Positions 1 through 5,468 of a DNA stretch of 6,453 nt are shown here, one piece after another. Within the stretch, counting starts at the first letter, position 1; each line of letters opens with the position of its first letter. Below the pieces are notes generated by a model that ran no database searches, was not told the origin of the DNA, and saw nothing but the letters and a program-made list of their open reading frames with translations. The position numbers and the translations under genes are program-made. This stretch comes from Chloroflexota bacterium (GTDB lineage: Bacteria > Chloroflexota > Anaerolineae > DTPP01), in the NCBI GenBank assembly GCA_012514615.1, contig JAAYZY010000265.1, forward strand, positions 1 through 6,453. The letters run 5' to 3'.

Positions 1-140
1 ACCCCACCCTGGCGCAGCCGCTCCACCTGCCGCTCATCCACGCGTGAAACGTTGATGGCATCCACCACCAACGCTTCCTCATGGAGCCGCCGGGCTCGCT
101 CTGAGACCGGCACCTCAGTTGTTGCTGTCGAAGATATCAC
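1..140 (-). CDS. M19 (membrane dipeptidase-like) peptidase, N-terminal fragment cut by window edge
   Basis: Only the first 46 codons are inside the window, and the frame stays open to position 1. The start is a GTG at 140-138, chosen because AAGGAGG lies 5 nt upstream and because the protein then begins in the usual M19 way: a short lead-in with RARRLHEEALVVDAINVSR, followed by VERLRQGG. In M19 dipeptidases this stretch is the first strand of the TIM barrel, normally xLVxDGHND, then a helix ending in xxGGV. Here D27-A-I-N-V stands where D-G-H-N-D is expected, so the His and Asp of the first zinc-binding HxD motif are replaced by Ile29 and Val31. I recall M19-like proteins with a similarly altered start (DGLNVSxW type). 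The gene follows the DppC-like permease by 37 nt and is probably its operon partner, which fits hydrolysis of imported dipeptides. The family call rests on one short segment and would need the rest of the gene. Confidence 0.66.
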   Translation of the reverse strand, partial: MISSTATTEVPVSERARRLHEEALVVDAINVSRVDERQVERLRQGG

Positions 141-145
141 CAAAG

Positions 146-152
146 CCTCCTT
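146..152 (-). promoter_or_regulatory. Strong ribosome binding site for the M19-like gene
   Basis: On the minus strand AAGGAGG is followed by a 5-nt spacer (CTTTG) and GTG at 140. It decides the start of an open frame that has no nearby ATG. It lies 25 nt past the stop of the DppC-like gene, so the M19 gene is probably translated from the same message with its own initiation site. Confidence 0.75.
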
Positions 153-177
153 GCTATGCCATGTCCAGAATGTGTCG

Positions 178-1092
178 TTAGAGTTTGGTGCGCGGGTCCA
201 GCAGATCGCGCAGCCAATCGCCCACCTGGTTGATGCCCAAGATGGTGAGCGAGATCGCCAGGCCGGGGAACGTGGCCGGCCACCAGATGCCCGCTGGGAT
301 GTAGTCGCGCCCATCGCTGAGCATGCCGCCCCAGCTGGGCGTGGGCGGTTGCACGCCCAAGCCCAAGAAGCTCAGGCCGGCCTCGAAGATGATCATGTTG
401 GCCATTTCCAGCGTGGCCATGATGATGACCGGGTTCAGGACGTTGGGCAGGATATGCCGCAACATGATCCGCCAAGACGATGTGCCGGCTGAGCGTGCCG
501 CCAAGACGTACTCGCGCTCTCGGGCGCTGAACGTCTCGGCCCGCACCAAGCGCGCGTACACCGTCCAGCCATACAACACCAGCACGAAGATAATGTTGCG
601 CAGGTTGGAGCCCAGCACCATCATCAGAGCCACTGCCAGAAGCAGGTAAGGCACCGCCAACTGGATGTCGATCAGGCGGCTGATGAGGTCGTCGAGTCGG
701 CCACGGAAGAAGCCGGCCAGCAACCCCATGAGCGTGCCAAAGATGCCGGCCACGAACACCGAGCTGAAACCCACCAGCAGGGAGATGCGCGAGCCAAAGA
801 TGATGCGGCTCAACAGGTCTCGCCCCAGGTGGTCCGTGCCCAAGGGATACGTCCAACTGCCGCCCTCCACCCAGGCAGGCGGCTTCAGGCGCAGCATTAG
901 GTCTTGCTTCAGGGGGTCGTGGGGGGCAACCCAAGGTGCAGCAACAGCCAGGAACAGCACCAGCAGCACCACGCACAAGCCGACGCGGCCGGCCCGATCC
1001 TGACGCAGGCTGAGCAAGACGCGATTGGTGCGCGTCCGACGGGTAGCCTGCATACTACCGATCAACTGTGGACTGGTTTCTTCTCTAATCAT
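178..1092 (-). CDS. DppC-type ABC transporter permease (peptide/nickel family)
   Basis: Inner-membrane permease subunit of a dipeptide/oligopeptide-type ABC importer, pairing with the DppB-like protein encoded just upstream. The 304-aa product has a cytoplasmic N-terminus and a first membrane helix at about 37-56. The segment GTDHLGRDLLSRIIFGSR (85-102), typical of DppC/OppC proteins, precedes a helix at about 103-126, followed by helices near 146-161, 167-180, 222-240 and 272-290. The EAA loop that contacts the ATPase is at about 195-221 (AARSAG then LPNVLNP). The C-terminal block EAGLSFLGLGVQPPTPSWG (237-255) is also typical of the subfamily. I chose ATG at 1092, which overlaps the DppB-like stop by 8 bp and suggests translational coupling. 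The frame stays open to a TTG at 1110, and another Met lies at 1053; no strong ribosome binding site separates them. No frameshift or missing segment is visible. Substrate specificity cannot be read from a permease of this type. Confidence 0.93.
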   Translation of the reverse strand: MIREETSPQLIGSMQATRRTRTNRVLLSLRQDRAGRVGLCVVLLVLFLAVAAPWVAPHDPLKQDLMLRLKPPAWVEGGSWTYPLGTDHLGRDLLSRIIFGSRISLLVGFSSVFVAGIFGTLMGLLAGFFRGRLDDLISRLIDIQLAVPYLLLAVALMMVLGSNLRNIIFVLVLYGWTVYARLVRAETFSAREREYVLAARSAGTSSWRIMLRHILPNVLNPVIIMATLEMANMIIFEAGLSFLGLGVQPPTPSWGGMLSDGRDYIPAGIWWPATFPGLAISLTILGINQVGDWLRDLLDPRTKL

Positions 1093-2005
1093 AGCGAATC
1101 CGCGGGTCAAGATAGGCGTAGAGCAGGTCTACGGCCAGGTTCACAAACACAAAGGTCAATGAGACCACCAGCACCGACGCCTGCACCAAGGGATAGTCTC
1201 GATTCTGGATGGCCTGGATGGTCAGCAGACCCACCCCCGGCCAGGCGAAGATCATCTCCGTAACCACGGCCCCGCCCATGAGCGTACCGAACATCAGCCC
1301 AACCACCGTGACAACCGGCAGGGCAGCGTTGCGCATGGCGTGGCGCGTGATGACGCGCCGCTCCTCCAGCCCCTTGGCTCGCGCTGTGGTGATGTAGTCT
1401 TGGTTGATCACCTCCAGCAGGCTGGAACGGGTCAGGCGGGCGATGCGGGCCATGGGGTAGGCCCCCAAGGTGATGGCCGGCAGCACCAGGTGCTTCCAGG
1501 TGCCGGCGCCGCCCGGTGGGAACCAGCGGTAGTTCACAGCAAAGACCAAGACCAGCATGATGCCAAGCCAGAAGAGAGGGATCGACTGCCCCAGCAAGGC
1601 CAGCAGCATGCCCAGTTGGTCCACCCAGGTGTGGCGGCGCACCGCCGAAAGCACCCCCACGGGCACCGCGATAGCCACGGCGAAGAGCAAGGAGGTGATG
1701 GCCAACTGCACGGTAGCCCCCACGCGCTCCATCACTAGGTCCAGGGCCGGCTGTTTGAAGCGCAGCGAGAGACCCAGGTCGCCCTGCACAGCCCGGCCCA
1801 TGTAGCGGAGATACTGCACGACCCAGGGATCGTTGTAGCCCAACTCTTGCCGCAGCCGCTGCAAGTCCTGCTCAGTGGCTGCCGTGCCCGAAAGGGCGAT
1901 GACCACCGGGTCGCCGGCCAACTGCACCAGCACGAAGACCACTACCGTAACGCCCAGCAGGACGAGGATCGACTGCAGCAAACGCCGAATCACATAACGA
2001 GACAT
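1085..2005 (-). CDS. DppB-type ABC transporter permease (peptide/nickel family)
   Basis: Inner-membrane permease subunit that should form a heterodimer with the DppC-like protein encoded directly downstream. The product is 306 aa, a normal length for the family. It opens with MSRYVIRRLLQSILVLLGV, the characteristic start of DppB/OppB proteins, with the first helix at about 9-30. A periplasmic segment carries GDPVV and the LGYNDPWVVQYLRY block (55-68) followed by GDLGLS. Later helices lie near 98-121, 133-158, 228-250 and 275-297. The EAA loop is at about 204-230 (ARAKGLEERRV, then HAMRNAALP), and the family block EMIFAWPGVGLL follows at 250-261. The C-terminus ends LDPRIRYD, as in many relatives. 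ATG at 2005 is preceded by GGAGG with a 4-nt spacer. It starts 63 nt after the binding-protein gene and overlaps the next gene by 8 bp, so it belongs to one transport operon. Confidence 0.94.
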   Translation of the reverse strand: MSRYVIRRLLQSILVLLGVTVVVFVLVQLAGDPVVIALSGTAATEQDLQRLRQELGYNDPWVVQYLRYMGRAVQGDLGLSLRFKQPALDLVMERVGATVQLAITSLLFAVAIAVPVGVLSAVRRHTWVDQLGMLLALLGQSIPLFWLGIMLVLVFAVNYRWFPPGGAGTWKHLVLPAITLGAYPMARIARLTRSSLLEVINQDYITTARAKGLEERRVITRHAMRNAALPVVTVVGLMFGTLMGGAVVTEMIFAWPGVGLLTIQAIQNRDYPLVQASVLVVSLTFVFVNLAVDLLYAYLDPRIRYD

Positions 2006-2020
2006 CAGGCCTCCAGGGGG

Positions 2021-2049
2021 AGGAGTGGGCCCCGGTCGGGCCCACTCCT
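2021..2049 (-). promoter_or_regulatory. Perfect 12-bp hairpin between binding-protein and permease genes
   Basis: AGGAGTGGGCCC (2021-2032) and GGGCCCACTCCT (2038-2049) are exact reverse complements around a 5-nt loop. The stem fills nearly half of the 63-nt gap and ends just before the permease ribosome binding site (2010-2014). On the minus strand the stem is followed by CCCCC and not by a T-run, so it is not a standard intrinsic terminator. The position is the one where binding-protein operons often carry a stem that protects the upstream message from 3' decay, or partly stops transcription, so that binding protein is made in excess over permease. That role is inferred from position and structure. 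Confidence 0.7.
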
Positions 2050-2068
2050 TTCAAGACACAAGGCGGTA

Positions 2069-3718
2069 CTACGAACCGCTGAAGCTGGCGCCTCGCAGGT
2101 CGATGATCTCATCGGAGCGCGGCGTCCACTCGAGGTTGTCGTTCACACCGTAGATCAGGTTCTGCAGGTACATGTACACCCAAGGCACATGCTCGTTGGT
2201 CAGATACTGATCCAGCTCGCTGTAGAGCTTCTCCCGCTCCGCCCGATCCACCGTGCTGGAGGCCTGGGTGATGACCTCGTCGGTCTTCTCCGTCCAACCG
2301 TACTGGTTGAGTCCCTGCGAGTAGAAGTGGGTGCGGAACAGGTAGTCGGGATCCATGATCAACGGGGCCATGGAGAAGAAGTGCATCCCCGTCAACGTCT
2401 GGGTGTGGATGCGCTGCACCAGCGTGCCGATGTCGCTGCCGTTCATGTTGCAGGTGACGCCCACGTTGGCAAGCTGCCCAGCGATGGCCTCTGCCACTTC
2501 CTTGTCCTTCAGGTAGCGGCCGATGGGGAACCAGAAGTCCACGGTGAGGCCGTTGGCGTAGCCGGCCTCGGCCAAGAGCTGCTTGGCCTTCTCCGGGTCG
2601 AACTCGTACTCGGTGAGCTTGTCGGGGTCATAGCCCAGCCAGCCGGGCAAGATGACGCCCTTCATCTGGGTACCGAAGCCGCCCAGGATCACGTCGATCA
2701 GCGCCTTCTTGTCGATGGCGTGGTTGAACGCCTTGCGCACGCGCACGTCGTCGAAGGGCGGTTCGAAGGGGTTGAACTCCAAGAAGATCATGCGCAAGCT
2801 GGGCACCGAGGCGATGCGCGTCCCCTTGGCCATGCTCACGCGCCCCACCAGCTCCGGCGGGACGTTGGCGATGATGTCGGCCTCGCCGGTCTCCAACAGC
2901 GCTGCGCGGGTGGACGCCTCCGGCGCCGGCTTGAAGACCACCTCTGGTACCTGCGGCGCGCCGCCCCAGTAGTCGGGGTTGGCCTTGGCCCTGATCTGCA
3001 CGCCCTTCTCCCACTCTTCGAAGATATAGGGCCCAGTGCCTACCGGCGACAGGGCAAAGCCATCGGAGCCCTTCTCAGCGTAGTACTTGGGCGGCAGCGC
3101 AAAGAGGAAGGCCAACGCCTCAGGCACCACAGGGTTGGGTGTCTCCGTGAGGATATCCACTGTGTACTCGTCCACAGCCTCCATCCCTGTCACGAAGGCG
3201 AACTGCGTGGCCCCCTCACCCTTGCTGGAGTTGTAGGTATTGATGGAGAAGATGACGCTTTCGGCGTTGAACGGTTCGCCATTGTGGAACTTCACGTCTT
3301 CCCGCAGCTTGATGCGCCAGCGGGTCGGCTCCACCGGCTCCCACGATTCGGCAAGCCAGGGGATGGTCTCGTTTTCGGGGGTATGGTAGACCAGGGGATC
3401 CATCATGGTGAACTGCACGTTGATGGACGTCTTGTTGATGTCGACGCTGGGGTCCAGGCTCAGCGGCTCGGGCCCCTGCACCACGGTGAGGGTCTGCTTG
3501 ACCGGTGCGGCTTTCTCCACCACCACGGTCTCGACGACCTTCTTCTCGACTTCCTTCTCCACCACCACGGTCTCGACGACCTTCTTCTCGACCTCCTTCT
3601 CCACTACCACCGTCTGCACCACCGGCTTCTCCACCACCACCGGCGTCGGCGCAGCGCAACTGGTCAGCAACAACGAGGCGATCAGCAGGACGCCAACCGC
3701 AATGCTCATTCTCTTCAT
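2069..3718 (-). CDS. Family 5 (DppA/OppA-like) substrate-binding lipoprotein
   Basis: Extracytoplasmic solute-binding protein, 549 aa, that would deliver peptides or similar solutes to the DppB/DppC-like permeases downstream. The N-terminus is a lipoprotein signal: MKRM, a hydrophobic core, and the lipobox LLTSC with the lipidated Cys at 21. Residues 26-69 form a Val/Glu/Lys linker with two exact copies of TVVVEKEVEKKVVE (36-49, 50-63) and a partial third. The SBP_bac_5 fold follows, starting at LSLDPSVDINK (87-96), with the family signature around AESWEP...DVKFHNGEPF (123-150), GTGPYIFEEW (227-236), NPDYWGG (247-253), VRKAFNHAIDKKALI (327-341), PEKAKQLLAEAGY (375-387) and DPDYLFRTHF (456-465). 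The start is ATG at 3718 with GAGGAGG 7 nt upstream. The frame is open to GTG at 3880, but that would bury the signal peptide. Family 5 also covers nickel, antimicrobial peptides and other ligands, so the ligand stays open; the neighbouring hydrolases favour peptides. Confidence 0.93.
   Translation of the reverse strand: MKRMSIAVGVLLIASLLLTSCAAPTPVVVEKPVVQTVVVEKEVEKKVVETVVVEKEVEKKVVETVVVEKAAPVKQTLTVVQGPEPLSLDPSVDINKTSINVQFTMMDPLVYHTPENETIPWLAESWEPVEPTRWRIKLREDVKFHNGEPFNAESVIFSINTYNSSKGEGATQFAFVTGMEAVDEYTVDILTETPNPVVPEALAFLFALPPKYYAEKGSDGFALSPVGTGPYIFEEWEKGVQIRAKANPDYWGGAPQVPEVVFKPAPEASTRAALLETGEADIIANVPPELVGRVSMAKGTRIASVPSLRMIFLEFNPFEPPFDDVRVRKAFNHAIDKKALIDVILGGFGTQMKGVILPGWLGYDPDKLTEYEFDPEKAKQLLAEAGYANGLTVDFWFPIGRYLKDKEVAEAIAGQLANVGVTCNMNGSDIGTLVQRIHTQTLTGMHFFSMAPLIMDPDYLFRTHFYSQGLNQYGWTEKTDEVITQASSTVDRAEREKLYSELDQYLTNEHVPWVYMYLQNLIYGVNDNLEWTPRSDEIIDLRGASFSGS
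3513..3626 (-). repeat. 42-bp in-frame tandem repeat coding for the lipoprotein linker
   Basis: Two full 42-bp units (3513-3554 and 3555-3596) differ at one base that I can find, and a degraded third begins at 3597. Each unit is 14 codons and encodes TVVVEKEVEKKVVE. A shorter related piece (VVVEKP) starts near 3627. The near identity at DNA level, including third codon positions, points to recent duplication by slippage or unequal exchange. In the protein the repeat lies between the lipidated cysteine and the binding domain, so it probably acts as a charged spacer holding the domain off the membrane. Confidence 0.9.
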
Positions 3719-3725
3719 TCTCACG

Positions 3726-3732
3726 CCTCCTC
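3726..3732 (-). promoter_or_regulatory. Ribosome binding site fixing the lipoprotein start
   Basis: GAGGAGG on the minus strand, 7 nt before ATG at 3718. It supports the short form, which places the signal peptide at the very N-terminus, over the longer open frame that begins at GTG 3880. Confidence 0.85.
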
Positions 3733-3746
3733 GCGTATGGTTCACT

Positions 3747-3760
3747 GGCTCTGCAGAGCC
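3747..3760 (-). repeat. 14-bp palindrome just upstream of the lipoprotein ribosome binding site
   Basis: GGCTCTGCAGAGCC reads the same on both strands. It lies 15 bp upstream of the ribosome binding site and some 200 nt downstream of the predicted transcription start. It could be a protein operator, or in RNA a 5-bp stem with a TGCA loop. No function can be assigned from sequence alone. Confidence 0.45.
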
Positions 3761-3969
3761 TGGAATCTCCCCAACCGTGGGCACACCTGTGCCTCTGCCA
3801 CCACCTCCTTCCCTCACAGAGAGGGTTACCTGCAACGCAATGGCCGCGCCAAAGAGCGCTGACCCTCGCCTGAAGGACACGCCAATCTCTGCGTCAGCCC
3901 ATGATCGCGGCCACCCTGCGCTCGCCTTCTTGGTTGTCGATTGTCGGCAGACGCGCAGCAGGCGGGCTC

Positions 3970-3999
3970 ATTGTACCACACCGGCAAACTATCTGTCAA
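3970..3999 (-). promoter_or_regulatory. Sigma-70 type promoter for the binding-protein/permease operon
   Basis: On the minus strand a consensus -35 TTGACA (3999-3994) is followed after 18 bp by TACAAT (3975-3970), five of six matches to the -10 consensus. A TGG immediately before it gives an extended -10. Transcription would start near 3963, about 245 nt before the ATG at 3718. It is the best promoter match I found in the non-coding region and lies directly upstream of the transport genes in the right direction. Confidence 0.72.
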
Positions 4000-4166
4000 C
4001 GCCGGCGGGGGCAGACAGGTTCATCGCGTCTTCTGCCTGGGCCACAGGAAGGGGAACTGCACGGGGGAAGAACCCACAAGGTGTGAGCCCGAAGACGCAC
4101 CGGACCCCACCCAGAGGTCAGGCTGGAAGCAGGCTGTACTTGGGCGAGGAGGGGCACAGAAGGAGA

Positions 4167-4209
4167 TGAGTCTTGCGCCAAGCGCCTCGGGCGCTTGGCG
4201 CAAGACTCA
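4167..4209 (-). terminator. 20-bp perfect hairpin downstream of the M24 gene, probable transcript end
   Basis: The arms 4167-4186 and 4190-4209 are exact reverse complements around a 3-nt loop (TCG on the plus strand); the core is CTTGCGCCAAGCGCC. It lies about 100 nt after the M24 stop codon, before the next promoter, where the first transcript should end. The minus strand continues TCTCCTTCTG after the stem, with several T residues but no clean T-run, so it is a poor intrinsic terminator by the Escherichia coli rule. An mRNA-protecting stem, or a copy of a dispersed repetitive palindrome, are alternatives. Confidence 0.5.
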
Positions 4210-4219
4210 AGTCCCGGTT

Positions 4220-4281
4220 CCCCGCCCCCCCAAAGTCGACCTAGGTTCCGGCGCCAGAAGAACTGCTTCCGGGGGGCGGGG
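4220..4281. repeat. GC-rich inverted repeat, 11-bp arms
   Basis: CCCCGCCCCCC (4220-4230) and GGGGGGCGGGG (4271-4281) are exact reverse complements separated by 40 nt. The right arm lies 30 nt after the M24 stop codon. Transcribed from the minus strand, the arms would close a large loop just ahead of the 20-bp hairpin. With so simple a composition some of the match may be chance. It may add to the 3' end structure of the M24 transcript. Confidence 0.45.
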
Positions 4282-4311
4282 CCTCGGCGTGATGCAGCCC
4301 GCTGGTCCGGT

Positions 4312-5439
4312 CTAGCCCACCACCCGCCAGCGGTGCTGGAAGCCGCCCAGGGCGTGGCCGCCCTCTGGCGTGACGATGTAGTTGTTGGTCACCGATGCGC
4401 CCCACCCATCGGCGGTCAGCACGCCGGGGTGGATGTTCAGCATCATGTTCTCGCTGAGGATCTCGGTCGATTCAGGCATCCCCAAAGGCGGCATGAGGGA
4501 GTTCAGGCCTTGGCCGTGGAAGTCCCACAGCCGCCGCCCGGTGATCTTCCAGCCGTCCTCACGGTAGGTAGCTTCCACCGCCCGGCACAGGTCGGCCGCC
4601 GGCGTGCCCGGGCGCATGAGCTCCACCGCTCGGTCGATGGCCCGCACCGTGGTCTCGAACTTGCGGCGCTTCTCCTCGGATGGCTTGCGGAAGGAGAAGA
4701 TCGCCCCCAGCTCCACAAAGAAGCCGTTGAGCCCGTAGTATTCCAGGAAGACGCGCACGATGTCGTCCGGCTGGAAGACCCGCTCCGAGGCAGGGCGGAT
4801 GGAGCCGGCCGGCTCGCACGACACGTGGGCGATGCCGTCCAGGCAGCCGTGGGCCGCGGCGGTTTTGGCCACCTCGCCGATCACCTCCAGCTCGGTTTTG
4901 CCCGGGGCCAGCACTTCGTCCAGGCGGTTCAGGGCCATCTCCACGGCTCGGTGGGTTTCTTCGGCGTAGCCCACCTCTTCAGGGCTGAGCGCCACCATGA
5001 TCCCTTCCATCAGAAGCGTGGCATCTTCGAAGCGCGCCTGAGGAAACGCCGCCAACAGGTCCTTGGCGTCGCCATGGGGCATGATGCGGTTCAGGCCAGC
5101 CACGCCGATGCGGCCACGCTCCAGCCCCTTCTCCCGAAAGACACTGATCACCTCTGGCAGGCGCACCAGCACCGGCCGGGTATCGCGCACCATGCCGATG
5201 GCCTTGGCGTAGTCGGCCTGAGAGCCCAGGCCCATCACCAGGACCGGCTCTCCTTCCAACGGCAGAAGCAGGTAGGCCGTGCCGCCCCACAACCGCCAGT
5301 CGGCGGTGTAGCGGATGAACCCGCGCTGACCAGCCTCCGTGTTGCCCGCCACCAGCAGGGCGTCGTAGCCGTCTCGGGCCATGGCCGCCCGCAGGGCAGC
5401 GTGCCGCCGCGCCAGTTCCTTCTTCGACACGAATCTCAT
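4312..5439 (-). CDS. M24-fold creatinase/prolidase-like protein with non-canonical metal site
   Basis: The 375-aa product has the two-domain layout of aminopeptidase P, prolidase and creatinase: a creatinase-type N-terminal domain at about 1-150 (RRHAALRAAMARDGYDALLV near the start, LSPEEVGYAEETHRAVE at the junction) and a pita-bread domain at about 155-365. The family places five metal ligands in this fold: two Asp, one His and two Glu. Here the first-Asp region reads VRVFLEYYG (228-236), and the second Asp is replaced by Glu in FFVELGAIF (240-248). The His is kept in FHGQG (307-311). The first Glu site reads NIHPG, with His337, and the last Glu region reads SVTNN (349-353). A standard dinuclear aminopeptidase is therefore unlikely; creatinase is a metal-free example of the same fold. 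ATG at 5439 has AAAGGAG 7 nt upstream. It follows the amidohydrolase by 29 nt, so the two are probably co-transcribed. Family sure, reaction unknown. Confidence 0.85.
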   Translation of the reverse strand: MRFVSKKELARRHAALRAAMARDGYDALLVAGNTEAGQRGFIRYTADWRLWGGTAYLLLPLEGEPVLVMGLGSQADYAKAIGMVRDTRPVLVRLPEVISVFREKGLERGRIGVAGLNRIMPHGDAKDLLAAFPQARFEDATLLMEGIMVALSPEEVGYAEETHRAVEMALNRLDEVLAPGKTELEVIGEVAKTAAAHGCLDGIAHVSCEPAGSIRPASERVFQPDDIVRVFLEYYGLNGFFVELGAIFSFRKPSEEKRRKFETTVRAIDRAVELMRPGTPAADLCRAVEATYREDGWKITGRRLWDFHGQGLNSLMPPLGMPESTEILSENMMLNIHPGVLTADGWGASVTNNYIVTPEGGHALGGFQHRWRVVG

Positions 5440-5468
5440 GAGTCCACTCCTTTGGGGATGACGATCGG

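Larger units (their letters stand above)
3719..4311. other. 593-bp non-coding region dividing the cassette into two transcription units
   Basis: I see no credible gene here on either strand; the open frames that cross it lack family motifs and are shadows of flanking genes. In transcription order it contains a GC-rich inverted repeat (4281-4220), a 20-bp perfect hairpin (4209-4167), about 165 nt with nothing I recognise, a sigma-70 type promoter (3999-3970), and a leader of about 245 nt with several inverted repeats, ending in the binding-protein ribosome binding site. No tRNA and no riboswitch class that I can identify is present. Confidence 0.75.

Noticed and set aside
1093..1110. TTG at 1110 as the DppC-like start
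   Set aside because: It adds only six residues, would overlap the upstream gene by 26 bp, and has no clear ribosome binding site; ATG 1092 with an 8-bp overlap is the simpler choice, though not proven.
3513..3626. Possible CRISPR-like array from repeated units
   Set aside because: The units are contiguous with no unique spacers, are multiples of three, and encode an in-frame protein repeat.
1847..3862. 671-aa open frame on the plus strand
   Set aside because: It lies opposite the binding-protein gene and part of the DppB-like gene. Its product is His- and Leu-rich, of the kind produced antisense to GC-rich genes, and shows no family motif.
3719..3880. Extended start of the substrate-binding protein at GTG 3880 (54 extra residues)
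   Set aside because: The extension has no good ribosome binding site and would bury the lipoprotein signal peptide; ATG 3718 has GAGGAGG 7 nt upstream and puts the lipobox Cys at residue 21.
3719..3970. Riboswitch or tRNA-like element in the leader
   Set aside because: I found stems but no conserved core of any riboswitch class I know and no T-loop or anticodon arrangement.
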